Assembly: GCA_964387985.1 (NCBI GenBank)
Contig: CAYLZG010000005.1
Coordinates: forward strand, 1-64,000
Reading direction: 5' to 3'
Source: JALOOB01 sp964387985
GTDB taxonomy: Bacteria; Chloroflexota; Anaerolineae; CG2-30-64-16
Length of the DNA: 64,000 bases
Of the stretch, positions 24,345 to 34,069 are shown in pieces. How positions within the stretch are numbered: the first letter of the stretch is position 1; the number at the start of each line of letters is the position of its first letter. The position numbers were made by a program, and so were the translations under genes. The notes beneath the pieces are model-generated. The model searched no databases. It was not told the DNA's origin and saw nothing but the letters and a program-made list of their open reading frames with translations.

Positions 24345-25130
24345 ATGAGCGTCCTAGACCTTTTCAACCTCTCAGGGCGAGTCGCGGTCGTCACCGGGGG
24401 TGCGCGCGGTCTGGGGCGGCAGGCGGCGCTGGCACTGGCCGAGGCCGGGGCAGCCGTCGCAATCTGCGATCTGCTGGAAGAGGACGGAGCTCGCACGGCA
24501 CACGAAATCGCGGGCCTTGGCTGTCTATCCTATTTCGGTAAGGTAGACGTCACCCAGGCCACGGAAATCGAAGCATTTATCGCCGCGGTCGCTGAGGGAC
24601 TGGGCGGGATCGACATCCTCGTCAATAACGCGGGGGTGCCATCGAGCGGCCTCTCGCTGGAAGATGAAAGCGACGAAGGCTGGCAGCGGATGATCGACAC
24701 CAACCTGTCTTCCATGTTCTACTTCGGGAAGCGCGTTGCACAACAAATGATCGCGCGAGGTCAGGGCGGCGTAATCATCAACATCGCGTCCATCAACTCG
24801 CTGATTATCAGCAACATCACGCCGCGTCACAACGTGCCTTACTGCGTGGCAAAGGCAGGGGTCGCCCAATTGACGCGCGGTATGGCCTCCGACTGGGCAC
24901 CCCACGGCATCCGCGCCAATGCGATTGCGCCCGGCTACATCATGACCGCTCAGACGGCAGCCAGCCGAAGTTACCCAGAGATTGTCGAGCGCATCGTTGC
25001 CAACACACCGATGAAGCGCTACGGGGAAGAAGCGGAACTCAAGGGACTAGTCGTCTACCTTGCATCGTCCGCCTCATCCTTTATGACCGGCAGTCTAGTG
25101 GTCATGGACGGCGGGACGACGATCTGGTAA
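24345..25130 (+). CDS. Short-chain dehydrogenase/reductase 1
   Basis: A 261-aa classical SDR. The NAD(P) motif TGGARGLGRQAA is near residue 18, the acidic residue in ICDLLE suggests NAD preference, NNAG is present and the catalytic Ser/Tyr/Lys lie in INIASINSL and YCVAKAG. The C-terminal GGTTIW ending resembles sugar or gluconate dehydrogenases (KduD/IdnO-like). It follows the transaldolase by 4 bases, so it is co-translated. It may reduce a keto-uronate or oxidise a hydroxy-acid. Confidence 0.88.
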   Translation: MSVLDLFNLSGRVAVVTGGARGLGRQAALALAEAGAAVAICDLLEEDGARTAHEIAGLGCLSYFGKVDVTQATEIEAFIAAVAEGLGGIDILVNNAGVPSSGLSLEDESDEGWQRMIDTNLSSMFYFGKRVAQQMIARGQGGVIINIASINSLIISNITPRHNVPYCVAKAGVAQLTRGMASDWAPHGIRANAIAPGYIMTAQTAASRSYPEIVERIVANTPMKRYGEEAELKGLVVYLASSASSFMTGSLVVMDGGTTIW

Positions 25131-25173
25131 CAAAGGGCGACTGAAGGACAAGCGAGAAGCCCGGGAGGGATCA

Positions 25174-26253
25174 ATGAGCGACACGGCAGCACCGGTCGTC
25201 ACCTATGCCAGCACCGAGCAACTAGCGCAGTTTTGCATCAAGGCCATGCTGGATGCAGGGCTGAATGAAGAGGACGCCCGGGTCAGTGCGGATGTGCTGG
25301 TGACTACGGATAGCTGGGGCACGTTTACACACGGGACGCGGCAACTGCGCGGCCTGCTGAAGAACATCCGCGTGGGACGCATTTACCCCCGCGCCAGGAT
25401 GCAGGTCGAGGCGCAGGGACCGGGTTGGGCGCGAGTCGACGGCTGCGATGCGATGCCATTGGCAACCGCTTTCCGCTCTACTGCACTCTGCATCGAAAAG
25501 GCGCGCGCCAGCGGCATCGCCTATGTCGGTGTCCGGCGCAGCAGCCATTACGGCGCAGCCGGATACTATGCCGTTCAGGCGGCACAACAGGGCATGATCG
25601 GGATATCGATGTGTAACGTGGACCCAGGAGTCACTGCACCCGGCAGCCGCAGCCGGGTGATGGGCACGAACCCGATTGCATATGCCGCGCCCACAGGTGA
25701 CGCGCCGCCAGTGTTCCTCGATATCGCGACGAGCGCGGTTGCCGCCAGTAAACTCTACGCCGCACAAGCTCTGCTTCAGCCCATTCCGGACACCTGGCTT
25801 GTTGACGACGATGGCCTGCCCACGACGGACCCCACTGGCTATCCGCTGCGCGGCGCGCTGCAGCCCATGGCCGGCCACAAGGGTTATGGACTCGCGGTAC
25901 TGGTGGAAATCCTTACCGCCGTGCTTTCGGGCGCGGGCATTATGAGCGAGGTAAAAAGCTGGATGCTGGACAGCCTTGAGCCCGCCAACCAGGGCCACGC
26001 GTTCATCGCCATCGATATCGGCGCCATGATGCCGCCCAAATTATTCGCCGCACGCATGCAGCAAATGACCAACGAGATTCGACAGGCGCCGTTGGCCGTC
26101 GGTGCAGAGCGCATTTACCTGCCCGGCGAAAAAGAGTGGGAGCATCGCCAGCGCGCGCTGGCAGAGGGTATTCCGCTGCCGTCATTCGTTGTGACCAATC
26201 TAAGAGGCATCGCGGAAGACTATAGCCTCGAACTGCCAGATTGGCTGGCGTGA
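25174..26253 (+). CDS. Malate/L-lactate dehydrogenase-type (Ldh2) oxidoreductase
   Basis: A 359-aa member of the LDH2/MDH2 family, whose members include DlgD (2,3-diketo-L-gulonate reductase) and ureidoglycolate dehydrogenase. Signatures are TDSWGTFTHGTRQL, the SSHYGAAGYYA segment with the catalytic His, TNPIAYAAP (cofactor loop) and GHKGYGLAVLVEIL. Length is typical. It reduces or oxidises 2-keto/2-hydroxy acids with NAD(P)H. In this operon it would act on a sugar-derived keto acid. Confidence 0.9.
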   Translation: MSDTAAPVVTYASTEQLAQFCIKAMLDAGLNEEDARVSADVLVTTDSWGTFTHGTRQLRGLLKNIRVGRIYPRARMQVEAQGPGWARVDGCDAMPLATAFRSTALCIEKARASGIAYVGVRRSSHYGAAGYYAVQAAQQGMIGISMCNVDPGVTAPGSRSRVMGTNPIAYAAPTGDAPPVFLDIATSAVAASKLYAAQALLQPIPDTWLVDDDGLPTTDPTGYPLRGALQPMAGHKGYGLAVLVEILTAVLSGAGIMSEVKSWMLDSLEPANQGHAFIAIDIGAMMPPKLFAARMQQMTNEIRQAPLAVGAERIYLPGEKEWEHRQRALAEGIPLPSFVVTNLRGIAEDYSLELPDWLA

Positions 26254-26272
26254 AGCTGACAGGAGGAAAAGG

Positions 26273-27070
26273 ATGGCGGATATGGTTTTCGATCTGACGG
26301 GCCGCGTGGCCGTTGTCAGCGGCGCGGCACAGGGAATGGGCCGTGCCATGGCGCTTGGATTCGCAGAATTCGGTGCTGACCTGCTGTTGAGCGATCTGAA
26401 TGGCCCAGGCGTAGCTGCCACAGCAGAAAAGGCGCGTCAGTTTGGGCACAAGGCGATCGGAGTGGAGTGCGACATGGCGGACATTGCCCAAGTCAAGGCA
26501 TTATTTGCGCGACTCGATCGCGAGTTCGGCAGAATCGATGTCCTGGCCAATGTGGCCGGCCCAGGGTACCTGGCGCATCCCGAGGAAATTCCGCTTGAGC
26601 AGTTCGAACGCATCGTCCATGCGTTGATAGTTGCCAGATTCTGCGCCTGTCAGGAAGCTGGCAAACGGATGCTCGCCGCAGGCAAGGGCAGCATCATCAA
26701 TATCGGCTCGCTCGCCAGCATTACGGCGCTCGGCCGGGGCAATTTCGCCTATAGCGTCGGCATGGGGGGCGTGGCCCAGATGACGCGCGAGCTTAGCACC
26801 GAATGGGCCGGTCGCGGTGTCAGGGTCAACGCCATCCTACCAGCCCAGGTCATCAACCCCAGCCTGCGGGAACGCATAGCCGCAGACCCCAATCTCGAAC
26901 GCACTTTCCTGCGCGGCCTCCCTGCAGGACGCCTAGGTGTGCCTGATGATATCAAGGGGCTCGCTCTCCTGCTTGCCTCAGATGCGTCGAGTTGGATCAC
27001 AGGTGCACTCATCCCGATGGATGGTGGCAACTTGGCTATGAATGCCGGGGGCACAGCGGGCAAATGGTAG
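26273..27070 (+). CDS. Short-chain dehydrogenase/reductase 2
   Basis: A 265-aa SDR with a Rossmann motif in SGAAQGMGRAMA and VAGPG in place of the usual NNAG. At the active site it reads IGSLASI then NFAYSVGMGGVAQM. The classical Tyr-x-x-x-Lys is changed to Tyr-Ser-Val-Gly-Met, with the catalytic Lys position replaced, so it may be inactive or use a different mechanism. It has a strong AGGAGG ribosome site. It might be a non-catalytic partner of the neighbouring SDR. Confidence 0.82.
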   Translation: MADMVFDLTGRVAVVSGAAQGMGRAMALGFAEFGADLLLSDLNGPGVAATAEKARQFGHKAIGVECDMADIAQVKALFARLDREFGRIDVLANVAGPGYLAHPEEIPLEQFERIVHALIVARFCACQEAGKRMLAAGKGSIINIGSLASITALGRGNFAYSVGMGGVAQMTRELSTEWAGRGVRVNAILPAQVINPSLRERIAADPNLERTFLRGLPAGRLGVPDDIKGLALLLASDASSWITGALIPMDGGNLAMNAGGTAGKW

Positions 27071-27106
27071 TACATGACAAGCGCTACTGGCTGAAGGAGT
27101 AATCGG

Positions 27107-29107
27107 ATGACCGGCGTGGCAGATTTGTCCAAAGCACAATTGCTGGCCCTGTATCGGACGATGGCCACTATCCGCCGTACAGAGGAGCAGCTCGTCAAAC
27201 TCTACGCGGCGGGCAAGATTTACGGTGGATGTCATACCTACATCGGGGAAGAAGCTGTGGCGACGGGCGTTTGCGCACATCTGCGGCACGAAGACGTCGT
27301 GTTCAGCACCCACCGCGGGCATGGTCACGCTCTCGCCAAGGGGATTACCCCGCGCGAACTCATTGCCGAGTTGCTCGGCCGGGCGACAGGTTGCTCCGGC
27401 GGCCGCGGTGGCAGCATGCACCTGTTCAAACCTGAGGTCGGCTTCATGGGGTCCAGCGGGATCGTAGGACCCAGCATCACCCTCGCAGCTGGAGGAGGTT
27501 ACACGGCGCAACTCCTGAAGACGGGCCACGTCAGCGTCGCCTTCTTTGGCGACGGAGCTGTGAACAATGCGTCCTTCCACGAAGGGATTAACCTGGCTGC
27601 GGCCTGGAAGTTGCCCGTCGTGTTCGTCTGCGAGAATAATCTCTATGCGACAGAGGTCGCCTTTGACAAGGCGACTGCCAATCCGCATGTCGCTGTCCGC
27701 GGACAGGCATACGGCTTGCCGGGCATCGAAGTCGATGGCAACGACGTCCTGGCGGTCTATTGTGCTGCTGAGGAAGCGGTCGCCAGGGCGCGCGCAGGCG
27801 AGGGGCCAACCTTGCTCGAATGCAAGACGTATCGTGTGCGCGCACATGCGGAAGGGATGCGGGATGCAGGATATCGGACGTCCGACGAAGTCAACGTCTG
27901 GAAAGAGCGCGATCCGCTGCGGGCCTTCCGGGCATGGATGATCGAGCGCAGCATCGCCGCCGAGATTGAACTCGATGAATTGGACGCCGAAGCGCGCGGC
28001 GTCGCCGAAGAAGCGGCTGCATTTGCCGAGCTAAGCCCGATGCCCGAGGCGAGCACGGTCACTACACATGTCTACAGTGAACCGGCGACCATCCTCGAAC
28101 CGCAACCCAACGGTGATGCCGCGACGGGATCTCGCCAGTTGACCTTCGTCGAGGCTGCGCGCGAGGCCCTCGCTGCCGGGATGGCACGGGATGGTTCGAT
28201 TTTCGTCGTCGGAGAGGGCATCGGAGCGCGCGGCGGCAATTTCAACACTACGGTAGGTCTCTTTGAGCTGTACGGTCCGGAGCGGCTGAGGGATACACCG
28301 ATCAGCGAACGGGGCTTTACCGCCATCTGTATAGGCGCGGCCGCAACCGGCTCTCGGCCCGTTGTAGACTTTATGTTCATTGACTTCCTGGCTGATGCGT
28401 TCGGTGATATGTTTAACCAAATGGCTAAGCTGCAGTGGATGAGCATGGGACGTCTCCAGATGCCCATCATCCTGCGCGGATGCATCGGGGTTGCACCATC
28501 AAACGCGGCACATCATTCTGGTAACTACTATCCCTTCTTCATGCATATCCCTGGTTTTCGAGTCGCCGTGCCGGCCACGCCTGCAGATGCCAAAGGCCTG
28601 CTTGCCATGGCCCTGCGTTCCAAAGACCCCGTGCTGTTCCTGGAGCACAAAAACCTGCTGACCCTCAAGGGTCCAGTGCCCGAAGGCGAATACCTGCTGC
28701 CATTCGGGCAGGCCCGCGTTGCTCGCGAGGGAACGGACGTAACAGTGGTGGGGATCGCCTACTCCGTCCAACAGGCCCTTCAGGCCGCCGATATCCTGGC
28801 ACAGGAAGGCATCTCCACCGAAGTCATTGACCCGCGGACTCTGGCGCCGTTGGATATTGGCACCGTGCTCCGCTCAGTGCACAAGACGGGCCGCCTCCTG
28901 ATCGTGGACGAAGACTTCGCGCCTTGTGGCGTGGGTGCGGAAATCGCCACACAGGTCATGGAGCAGGCTTTCGACGATCTGGATGCGCCGGTCAAGCGCA
29001 TGAACGGCCTGTTTGCTCCGGCACCGTACAGCCCGGCCCTGTATGAGCCAATGGTGCCGACGGTCCCGCGCATCATCGAGGCCGTGCGTGATCTGCTGGC
29101 TGAATGA
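27107..29107 (+). CDS. Fused E1 (alpha-beta) component of a 2-oxoacid/acetoin dehydrogenase complex
   Basis: Thiamine-diphosphate dehydrogenase of 666 aa with both subunits in one chain. Residues 1-330 are the alpha part, with GHGHALAKG, GRGGSMH and the TPP/magnesium motif GDGAVNNASFHEG...NNLYAT. Residues about 345-666 are the beta part, with FNTTVGLFE, DTPISERGFTAICIGAA, VIDPRTLAPLD and the transketolase C-terminal domain. Such fusions occur in acetoin and some branched-chain systems. It decarboxylates a 2-keto acid or cleaves a diketone and passes the acyl group to the lipoyl E2 encoded next. The preferred substrate cannot be read off. Confidence 0.92.
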   Translation: MTGVADLSKAQLLALYRTMATIRRTEEQLVKLYAAGKIYGGCHTYIGEEAVATGVCAHLRHEDVVFSTHRGHGHALAKGITPRELIAELLGRATGCSGGRGGSMHLFKPEVGFMGSSGIVGPSITLAAGGGYTAQLLKTGHVSVAFFGDGAVNNASFHEGINLAAAWKLPVVFVCENNLYATEVAFDKATANPHVAVRGQAYGLPGIEVDGNDVLAVYCAAEEAVARARAGEGPTLLECKTYRVRAHAEGMRDAGYRTSDEVNVWKERDPLRAFRAWMIERSIAAEIELDELDAEARGVAEEAAAFAELSPMPEASTVTTHVYSEPATILEPQPNGDAATGSRQLTFVEAAREALAAGMARDGSIFVVGEGIGARGGNFNTTVGLFELYGPERLRDTPISERGFTAICIGAAATGSRPVVDFMFIDFLADAFGDMFNQMAKLQWMSMGRLQMPIILRGCIGVAPSNAAHHSGNYYPFFMHIPGFRVAVPATPADAKGLLAMALRSKDPVLFLEHKNLLTLKGPVPEGEYLLPFGQARVAREGTDVTVVGIAYSVQQALQAADILAQEGISTEVIDPRTLAPLDIGTVLRSVHKTGRLLIVDEDFAPCGVGAEIATQVMEQAFDDLDAPVKRMNGLFAPAPYSPALYEPMVPTVPRIIEAVRDLLAE

Positions 29108-29119
29108 CAGGAGACAAGC

Positions 29120-30583
29120 ATGCCCTTTGAGATCGTGATGCCTCGCCTGGGCTGGAATATGGAGTCTGGCAGCCTCGGACAGTGGCTGAAAGCCAACGGC
29201 GATACGGTCGAGGCCGGTGAACTCCTGTTCACCGTCGAAGGTGACAAAGCGACGCAGGAGGTGGAGGCGCTGGAGAGTGGCACATTGTACATCTCCGCCA
29301 ACGCGCCGCCGCCCGGCAAAGAAGTGCCCGTTGGCACGGTACTGGGCTACCTGCTCGGCCCCGGTGAGGCCCCGCCCGATGTTCCACAGAAGAACTCGGG
29401 AACCGTCCCCGCCGGGCAAACGCTGTCCATGGCCGCGGCTCCCGATGTACCCATTGCCGGCCCACAGCGTGGACAGGGTACGCGCGAGCCAGCCATCAGC
29501 CCGCGTGCGCGACGAGTTGCCGGCGAGCTTGGCCTGGACTGGATCGCAGCGGCCCGGCATGGGAGGCTCCGCGGCACAGGCCGCACCGGCCGCATCCGGG
29601 AGGCCGATGTGCGCGCGGCCACACGGCTTGGTATCGGGGGACCCGCAGCCCTGACGGCGCCACCGGCTGCAGCCAGCCCGCTCGCCCGGCGCCTCGCGGC
29701 CGAACTTGGCATAGATATCAGTACGCTGGCTGTGCAAATGCCCGGCAGGCGTATCGAGCGGGCAGACATCGAGCGAGAGGCAGAACGGCTCCGGTCCGGC
29801 GCGGCCACACCGGCGATCGCAACCGCAGAGCCCTCGCGTCTCCCCCTGCCCGTGGGCGCTCCGCCGCCAGTCAGCGGGATTCGCAAGGCCATCGCAGAGC
29901 GTCTGGCAACCAGCGCACATACGACCGCTGCGGTGACTCTGACCACCGAAGCAGATGCCACCGAACTGATACGGTTGCGCTCGCAGCTCAAGTCGGACGG
30001 CAGGCAACCGGTGCCATCGTACACGGACCTGCTGATCAAGCTTGCTGCTGTTGCCCTCGCCGAATTCCCCCTGCTCAATACGCGATTTGAGGGCGAGACC
30101 ATCGTTCAGTCGGCAGCCGCCCACATCGGTCTGGCCGTGGACACAGAGCGGGGCCTGCTGGTGCCCGTGGTGCGGGATGCGGGCACCCGGTCCCTGCGCA
30201 ATATTGCGACCGAAACCCACGCCCTGATTCAAAAGACGCGCGCTGGCCGAGTCACTGCAGACGAACTGCGCGGTGGAACCTTCACCATCACGAACCTGGG
30301 AATGTACGATATCGATGGCTTCACCCCGATCATCAACCTGCCCGAATGTGCGATCCTCGGTGTAGGGCGGATCGTGCCGAAGCAGGTGGTTCAGGCTACC
30401 TTGGACGAAATTCCGACGCTGGCCGACATGCCCGAGTCAGCGGCTTCGCGAGTCGTGATTCGCGGCATGATGTTTCTGAGCCTGACGTTCGATCACCGGT
30501 TGGTTGACGGCGCGCCTGCGGCGCGTTTTCTGCAGCGGATAAAGCAATTCGTGGAAAAGCCCTACCTATGGCTTGCCGGCTGA
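29120..30583 (+). CDS. Dihydrolipoamide acyltransferase (E2)
   Basis: A 487-aa E2. One lipoyl domain (1-80) has its modified Lys in EGDKATQEVE. Two peripheral-subunit-binding domains follow (about residues 125-165 with SPRARRVAGELGLD, and about 180-215 with SPLARRLAAELGID). The catalytic acyltransferase domain ends in the active-site motif DHRLVDGAPAARFL. Two binding domains in tandem are unusual. It pairs with the fused E1 just upstream (12-base gap). No E3 lipoamide dehydrogenase gene lies in the window, so the complex must borrow one. Confidence 0.93.
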   Translation: MPFEIVMPRLGWNMESGSLGQWLKANGDTVEAGELLFTVEGDKATQEVEALESGTLYISANAPPPGKEVPVGTVLGYLLGPGEAPPDVPQKNSGTVPAGQTLSMAAAPDVPIAGPQRGQGTREPAISPRARRVAGELGLDWIAAARHGRLRGTGRTGRIREADVRAATRLGIGGPAALTAPPAAASPLARRLAAELGIDISTLAVQMPGRRIERADIEREAERLRSGAATPAIATAEPSRLPLPVGAPPPVSGIRKAIAERLATSAHTTAAVTLTTEADATELIRLRSQLKSDGRQPVPSYTDLLIKLAAVALAEFPLLNTRFEGETIVQSAAAHIGLAVDTERGLLVPVVRDAGTRSLRNIATETHALIQKTRAGRVTADELRGGTFTITNLGMYDIDGFTPIINLPECAILGVGRIVPKQVVQATLDEIPTLADMPESAASRVVIRGMMFLSLTFDHRLVDGAPAARFLQRIKQFVEKPYLWLAG

Positions 30584-30638
30584 AAGCTACGGGCCATCGC
30601 ATTTCATCTCATTAACTTCGCAGCAAAGGAGCAATTTC

Positions 30639-31622
30639 ATGGCGCAATATAAGGTGATCATCACGGACTTTGACTTGCCCAATAACGATCTCGAAGCGGC
30701 GGAGATTGCTGCATCCGGACTGGATATCCAACTGGTGCGCCTCAATGCGCGCGTCCCGGAGGACCTGGTCCCCCACGTCGCTGACGCGGATGGCCTGATC
30801 GTGCAGTGGTGCAAGATCACGCCACAGGTGATTAACAGGCTGGAACACTGCAAGATCATCTCGCGCTATGGGATCGGAGTCGACATGGTAGACCTGGAGG
30901 CGGCGGGAAAGGCGGGCATCCCCGTGTCCAATGTGCCTGATTTCTGCATCGAAGAGGTCAGCACACACACTATCGGCTTCGTCATTGCCCTGAATCGTCA
31001 CATGTGGCTGCACGACGCGCATGTGCGCTCGGGGCACTGGGGTGGGACACCAGGTGGTGCACCTTCACGGCTTGCGGGACAGACATTGGGCATCGTTGGG
31101 TTGGGCAACATTGGGTCCCTCGTAGCGCGCAAGGCCGGGTGCCTGGGCCTGCAGTTAGTGGGATATGATCCCTACTTGCGTGCCGAACGTGCTGCTGAAC
31201 TCGGAGTGAACCTCGTCTCGCTCGATGAGTTGCTCGCGCAATCGGACTACGTATCGCTTCACTGCCCGTTGGTGCCGGAGACGCGACATCTGATCGGCGC
31301 AGTCCAGTTGGCAACTATGAAGCCGACCGCCTACCTGATCAATATGGCGCGCGGTCCGGTCGTGGATCAGCCTGCTCTCTGCGACGCACTGGTGCGGGGA
31401 GTGATTGCGGGTGCAGCGGTAGATGTCCTGGAACAGGAGCCGCCCGATCCTGCGGACCCGCTGCTCCGGCTGCCAAATATCATCATTACGCCACATACAT
31501 CGAGTTGGTCCAACGAGTCGGCGGCCTACTTGCGCCGGCAGGCCGCAGCGAACGTGGTGACTGCCCTGAAGGGCAAGATGCCGGGGTCGATCGTGAACCG
31601 CAAGTGGTTGGCGACCGCGTGA
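30639..31622 (+). CDS. D-isomer-specific 2-hydroxyacid dehydrogenase
   Basis: A 327-aa NAD-dependent dehydrogenase of the D-LDH/phosphoglycerate dehydrogenase family. The cofactor motif GIVGLGNIGSLVA is near residue 150. The catalytic Arg lies in INMARGPVVDQ, with an acidic residue and the catalytic His in VLEQEPP and ITPHTSSWSNESA. I start it at 30639, where AAAGGAG lies 7 bases upstream. It would interconvert glyoxylate, hydroxypyruvate or similar keto acids with their D-hydroxy acids. Confidence 0.92.
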   Translation: MAQYKVIITDFDLPNNDLEAAEIAASGLDIQLVRLNARVPEDLVPHVADADGLIVQWCKITPQVINRLEHCKIISRYGIGVDMVDLEAAGKAGIPVSNVPDFCIEEVSTHTIGFVIALNRHMWLHDAHVRSGHWGGTPGGAPSRLAGQTLGIVGLGNIGSLVARKAGCLGLQLVGYDPYLRAERAAELGVNLVSLDELLAQSDYVSLHCPLVPETRHLIGAVQLATMKPTAYLINMARGPVVDQPALCDALVRGVIAGAAVDVLEQEPPDPADPLLRLPNIIITPHTSSWSNESAAYLRRQAAANVVTALKGKMPGSIVNRKWLATA

Positions 31623-31732
31623 GCGGCCGGTAGAGGGGAGCGGAGGCCGCCTTCGGATGACCGGCAAACGCAGACGTGCCTCCGCAGCATGATATCCTGG
31701 ACCGTGTAATAGAGACTAAGGAGGAGAAGGCG

Positions 31733-32560
31733 TTGGACGAAACGAAGATGGCGGGCAAGCGGGTGCTGGTGACGGGCTCCGGGACCGGAATCGGCAGGGA
31801 AATTGGGCTGGAATTCGCACGCGCGGGCGCCGATGTAGTCTTTCACTATGCACACAGCAATCAAGGCGCATTGTCCGCAGCAGAGGAGGCACGCGGGCTG
31901 GGCGTCCGCACCACCGTCCTGACTGCTGACTTCAGCAGAATCGAGGAAGTTCAGCGAATGACCCGCCAGGCCATCGACTTCCTGGGCGGAATGGACATCC
32001 TGGTCAATAACGCGGGCATCACCATGAATCGGCCCTTTGAAGATGTCACGCCAGAGCAATTCGACACCCTCTATCACGTCAATATCCGCGCGATGTTCTT
32101 TGCCACGCAGGCCTGTGTGCCCGCAATGGTTGCCCAGGGGCAAGGTGTGGTCATCAATCTCTCATCGGTCCACGCGTATGAAGGCACGCCAGAACACACC
32201 GTCTATGCGGGCACCAAAGGCGCCATCGTCAGCTTCACGCGCGCGCTGGCCGTCGAACTGGCACTCAAGGGGATCCGGGTAAACGCCATCGCGCCGGGTG
32301 CAGTCATCGTGGAGAATCACTACAAAGCAATCGGCAAAATCGATCTTGAGGGAACCGGCCGCAACATCCCCGCCGGTTTTGTCGGGGAGCCGCTCGATGT
32401 CGCGCGCCTGGCTGTCTTCCTGGCCTCCGATGCAGCGCGCTATATCGTCGGTCAGACCATCATTATTGACGGCGGCACGACGGCCTGGCTGCCGTTCTGC
32501 GACGCCTTTCGCCACACATCGGATGCGAAATTCGGCAAGGACTACGTTCCGGGCCTCTAG
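31733..32560 (+). CDS. Short-chain dehydrogenase/reductase 3 (glucose-1-dehydrogenase-like)
   Basis: A 275-aa SDR with TGSGTGIGREIGL, NNAGITMN, the catalytic Ser in INLSSVHAY and Tyr/Lys in YAGTKGAIV, and a C-terminal IIIDGGTTAW. A TTG start at 31733 is chosen because AAGGAGG lies 8 bases upstream; the frame extends further to a GTG at 31676 without such a site. The 110-base gap before it has a GC-rich inverted region but no convincing terminator. It probably oxidises an aldose or a polyol. Confidence 0.87.
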   Translation: MDETKMAGKRVLVTGSGTGIGREIGLEFARAGADVVFHYAHSNQGALSAAEEARGLGVRTTVLTADFSRIEEVQRMTRQAIDFLGGMDILVNNAGITMNRPFEDVTPEQFDTLYHVNIRAMFFATQACVPAMVAQGQGVVINLSSVHAYEGTPEHTVYAGTKGAIVSFTRALAVELALKGIRVNAIAPGAVIVENHYKAIGKIDLEGTGRNIPAGFVGEPLDVARLAVFLASDAARYIVGQTIIIDGGTTAWLPFCDAFRHTSDAKFGKDYVPGL

Positions 32561-32599
32561 CGTCCGGTCACTAGCATCCATCCACCATGCGAGGCCAAC

Positions 32600-33985
32600 A
32601 TGACGTTCATCGCGATTGATTTGGGCACTTCCTTCATCAAGGGCGCGGTCTTGAATCTCGATTCGGCTACCATCAGGCACATTCATCGTGAGCCGTTTCC
32701 CGCAGCCTTGCCCGGCCTACCCCCTCTCTACAAGGAAGTTGCCCCGGATGCCGTTCTAGCGGCGGTGAACTCGCTCTTGGCCACGCTCATCCCCTATGCA
32801 GACGCAGAAGGCGGTTTGGACGGCATCGTCATGTGCACACAGATGCACGGACTGGTGCTGACCACGTCAACGGGTGAGCCTCGTTCCAACCTGACCACCT
32901 GGCAGGACCAGCGCGTGCTCGAACCCCACCCATCGGGCTGCGGAACCTACTTCGATGCGATGGTCGCCCGGCTCAACGCCGATCAGATCCACCAACTTGG
33001 CAATGAACTGCGTCCGGGGCTGCCGGTCGGCATGCTGTTTATGCTCGCGGAACAGGGACAGCTTCCGTCGCCAGCCTTGCATCTCGCCACCCTGCCCGAT
33101 TTCGTAATTTCGAATCTCTCAGGGACACCGCCCAGCATCGAAGCATCGAACGCAATGGCGCACGGCGTCCTGAACCTGGAAACACTCGACTGGCACCACG
33201 AAGTCATCGCCGCGCTGGGGCTGGAACGCCTGCACTGGCCTGAAATCAAGAAGCATGGTGCTGTCGTTGGCCGGCTATCTGTCGGCGGGCACACCGTCCC
33301 ATGTTATTCACCCATCGGCGACTACCAGTGCGCGATTCTGGGTTCGCTGCTCCGCTACCGAGAGCTGTCACTAAACATTTCAACCGGCTCGCAGGTCAGC
33401 CTGCTCCGGTCCGGACCGGAGTTCGGTGATTTCCAGACGCGTCCCTTCTTCGACGGCCGCTACCTATCGGCCATCACCCACATCCCCGCGGGACGCGCAC
33501 TGACTGCATTGGTACGGCTGTTCAGCGAGCTCGCCGAAGCACAGGGGTTGACGCTATCCGATCCCTGGTGCTATGTCGGGCAGGCGGCTGCCGCGACCGG
33601 GCCGACGCGCATGCGGGCAGACCTCGCCTTCTTCAATAGCTCGTGCGGGGACCGCGGCGCGTTCACAGATGTCCGGGAAGAGGAGCTGACGATCGGCCAC
33701 ATTTTCCGCGCAGCTTTCCAGAATATGACCGACAACTACTATACGTGCGCCCGGCGCATCTCGCCGGGCCAGGAGTGGGAAAACCTGGTTTTTTCCGGCG
33801 GCCTGGCGCAGAAATTCCCGGTCTTGCGTGACCTGATCCGCGACAGATTCAACGTGCCCTTCCGGATGTGTCCATCCGCGGAAGACACGCTGCTGGGGCT
33901 TATGGCCCTCGCCCTCGCCTTCACGGGCCGAACGCCTACAGTCGAACAGGCCGCAGCCCACCTCTTCGACACCTACCATGAGTGA
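32600..33985 (+). CDS. FGGY-family carbohydrate kinase
   Basis: A 461-aa sugar kinase. The N-terminal phosphate-1 motif AIDLGTSFIKGAVL is followed by QMHGLVL and TWQDQR (FGGY-N substrate segment). The second actin-like half has LNISTGSQVSLL and FSGGLAQKFPVL, the ATP-binding adenosine motif. It is slightly short for the family (about 480-500 aa). Layout is nearest to sedoheptulokinase/xylulokinase-like members. Last gene of the catabolic operon. It would phosphorylate the keto-sugar that feeds the transaldolase. Confidence 0.9.
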   Translation: MTFIAIDLGTSFIKGAVLNLDSATIRHIHREPFPAALPGLPPLYKEVAPDAVLAAVNSLLATLIPYADAEGGLDGIVMCTQMHGLVLTTSTGEPRSNLTTWQDQRVLEPHPSGCGTYFDAMVARLNADQIHQLGNELRPGLPVGMLFMLAEQGQLPSPALHLATLPDFVISNLSGTPPSIEASNAMAHGVLNLETLDWHHEVIAALGLERLHWPEIKKHGAVVGRLSVGGHTVPCYSPIGDYQCAILGSLLRYRELSLNISTGSQVSLLRSGPEFGDFQTRPFFDGRYLSAITHIPAGRALTALVRLFSELAEAQGLTLSDPWCYVGQAAAATGPTRMRADLAFFNSSCGDRGAFTDVREEELTIGHIFRAAFQNMTDNYYTCARRISPGQEWENLVFSGGLAQKFPVLRDLIRDRFNVPFRMCPSAEDTLLGLMALALAFTGRTPTVEQAAAHLFDTYHE

Positions 33986-34069
33986 TCTGGTCGTGAGCCA
34001 CTGTCGGTCTGGGCCTTGCTACGATCGGATGTATGCTCTTTCCATTTTGGGTTATCTGACTTCTTCTGA
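33986..34069. other. Convergent gap between the kinase and binding-protein genes
   Basis: An 84-base gap where two very long operons meet. TCTGACT is repeated (near 34057-34073), but I see no clear hairpin with a T tract. The terminator, if any, is not obvious. Confidence 0.3.
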
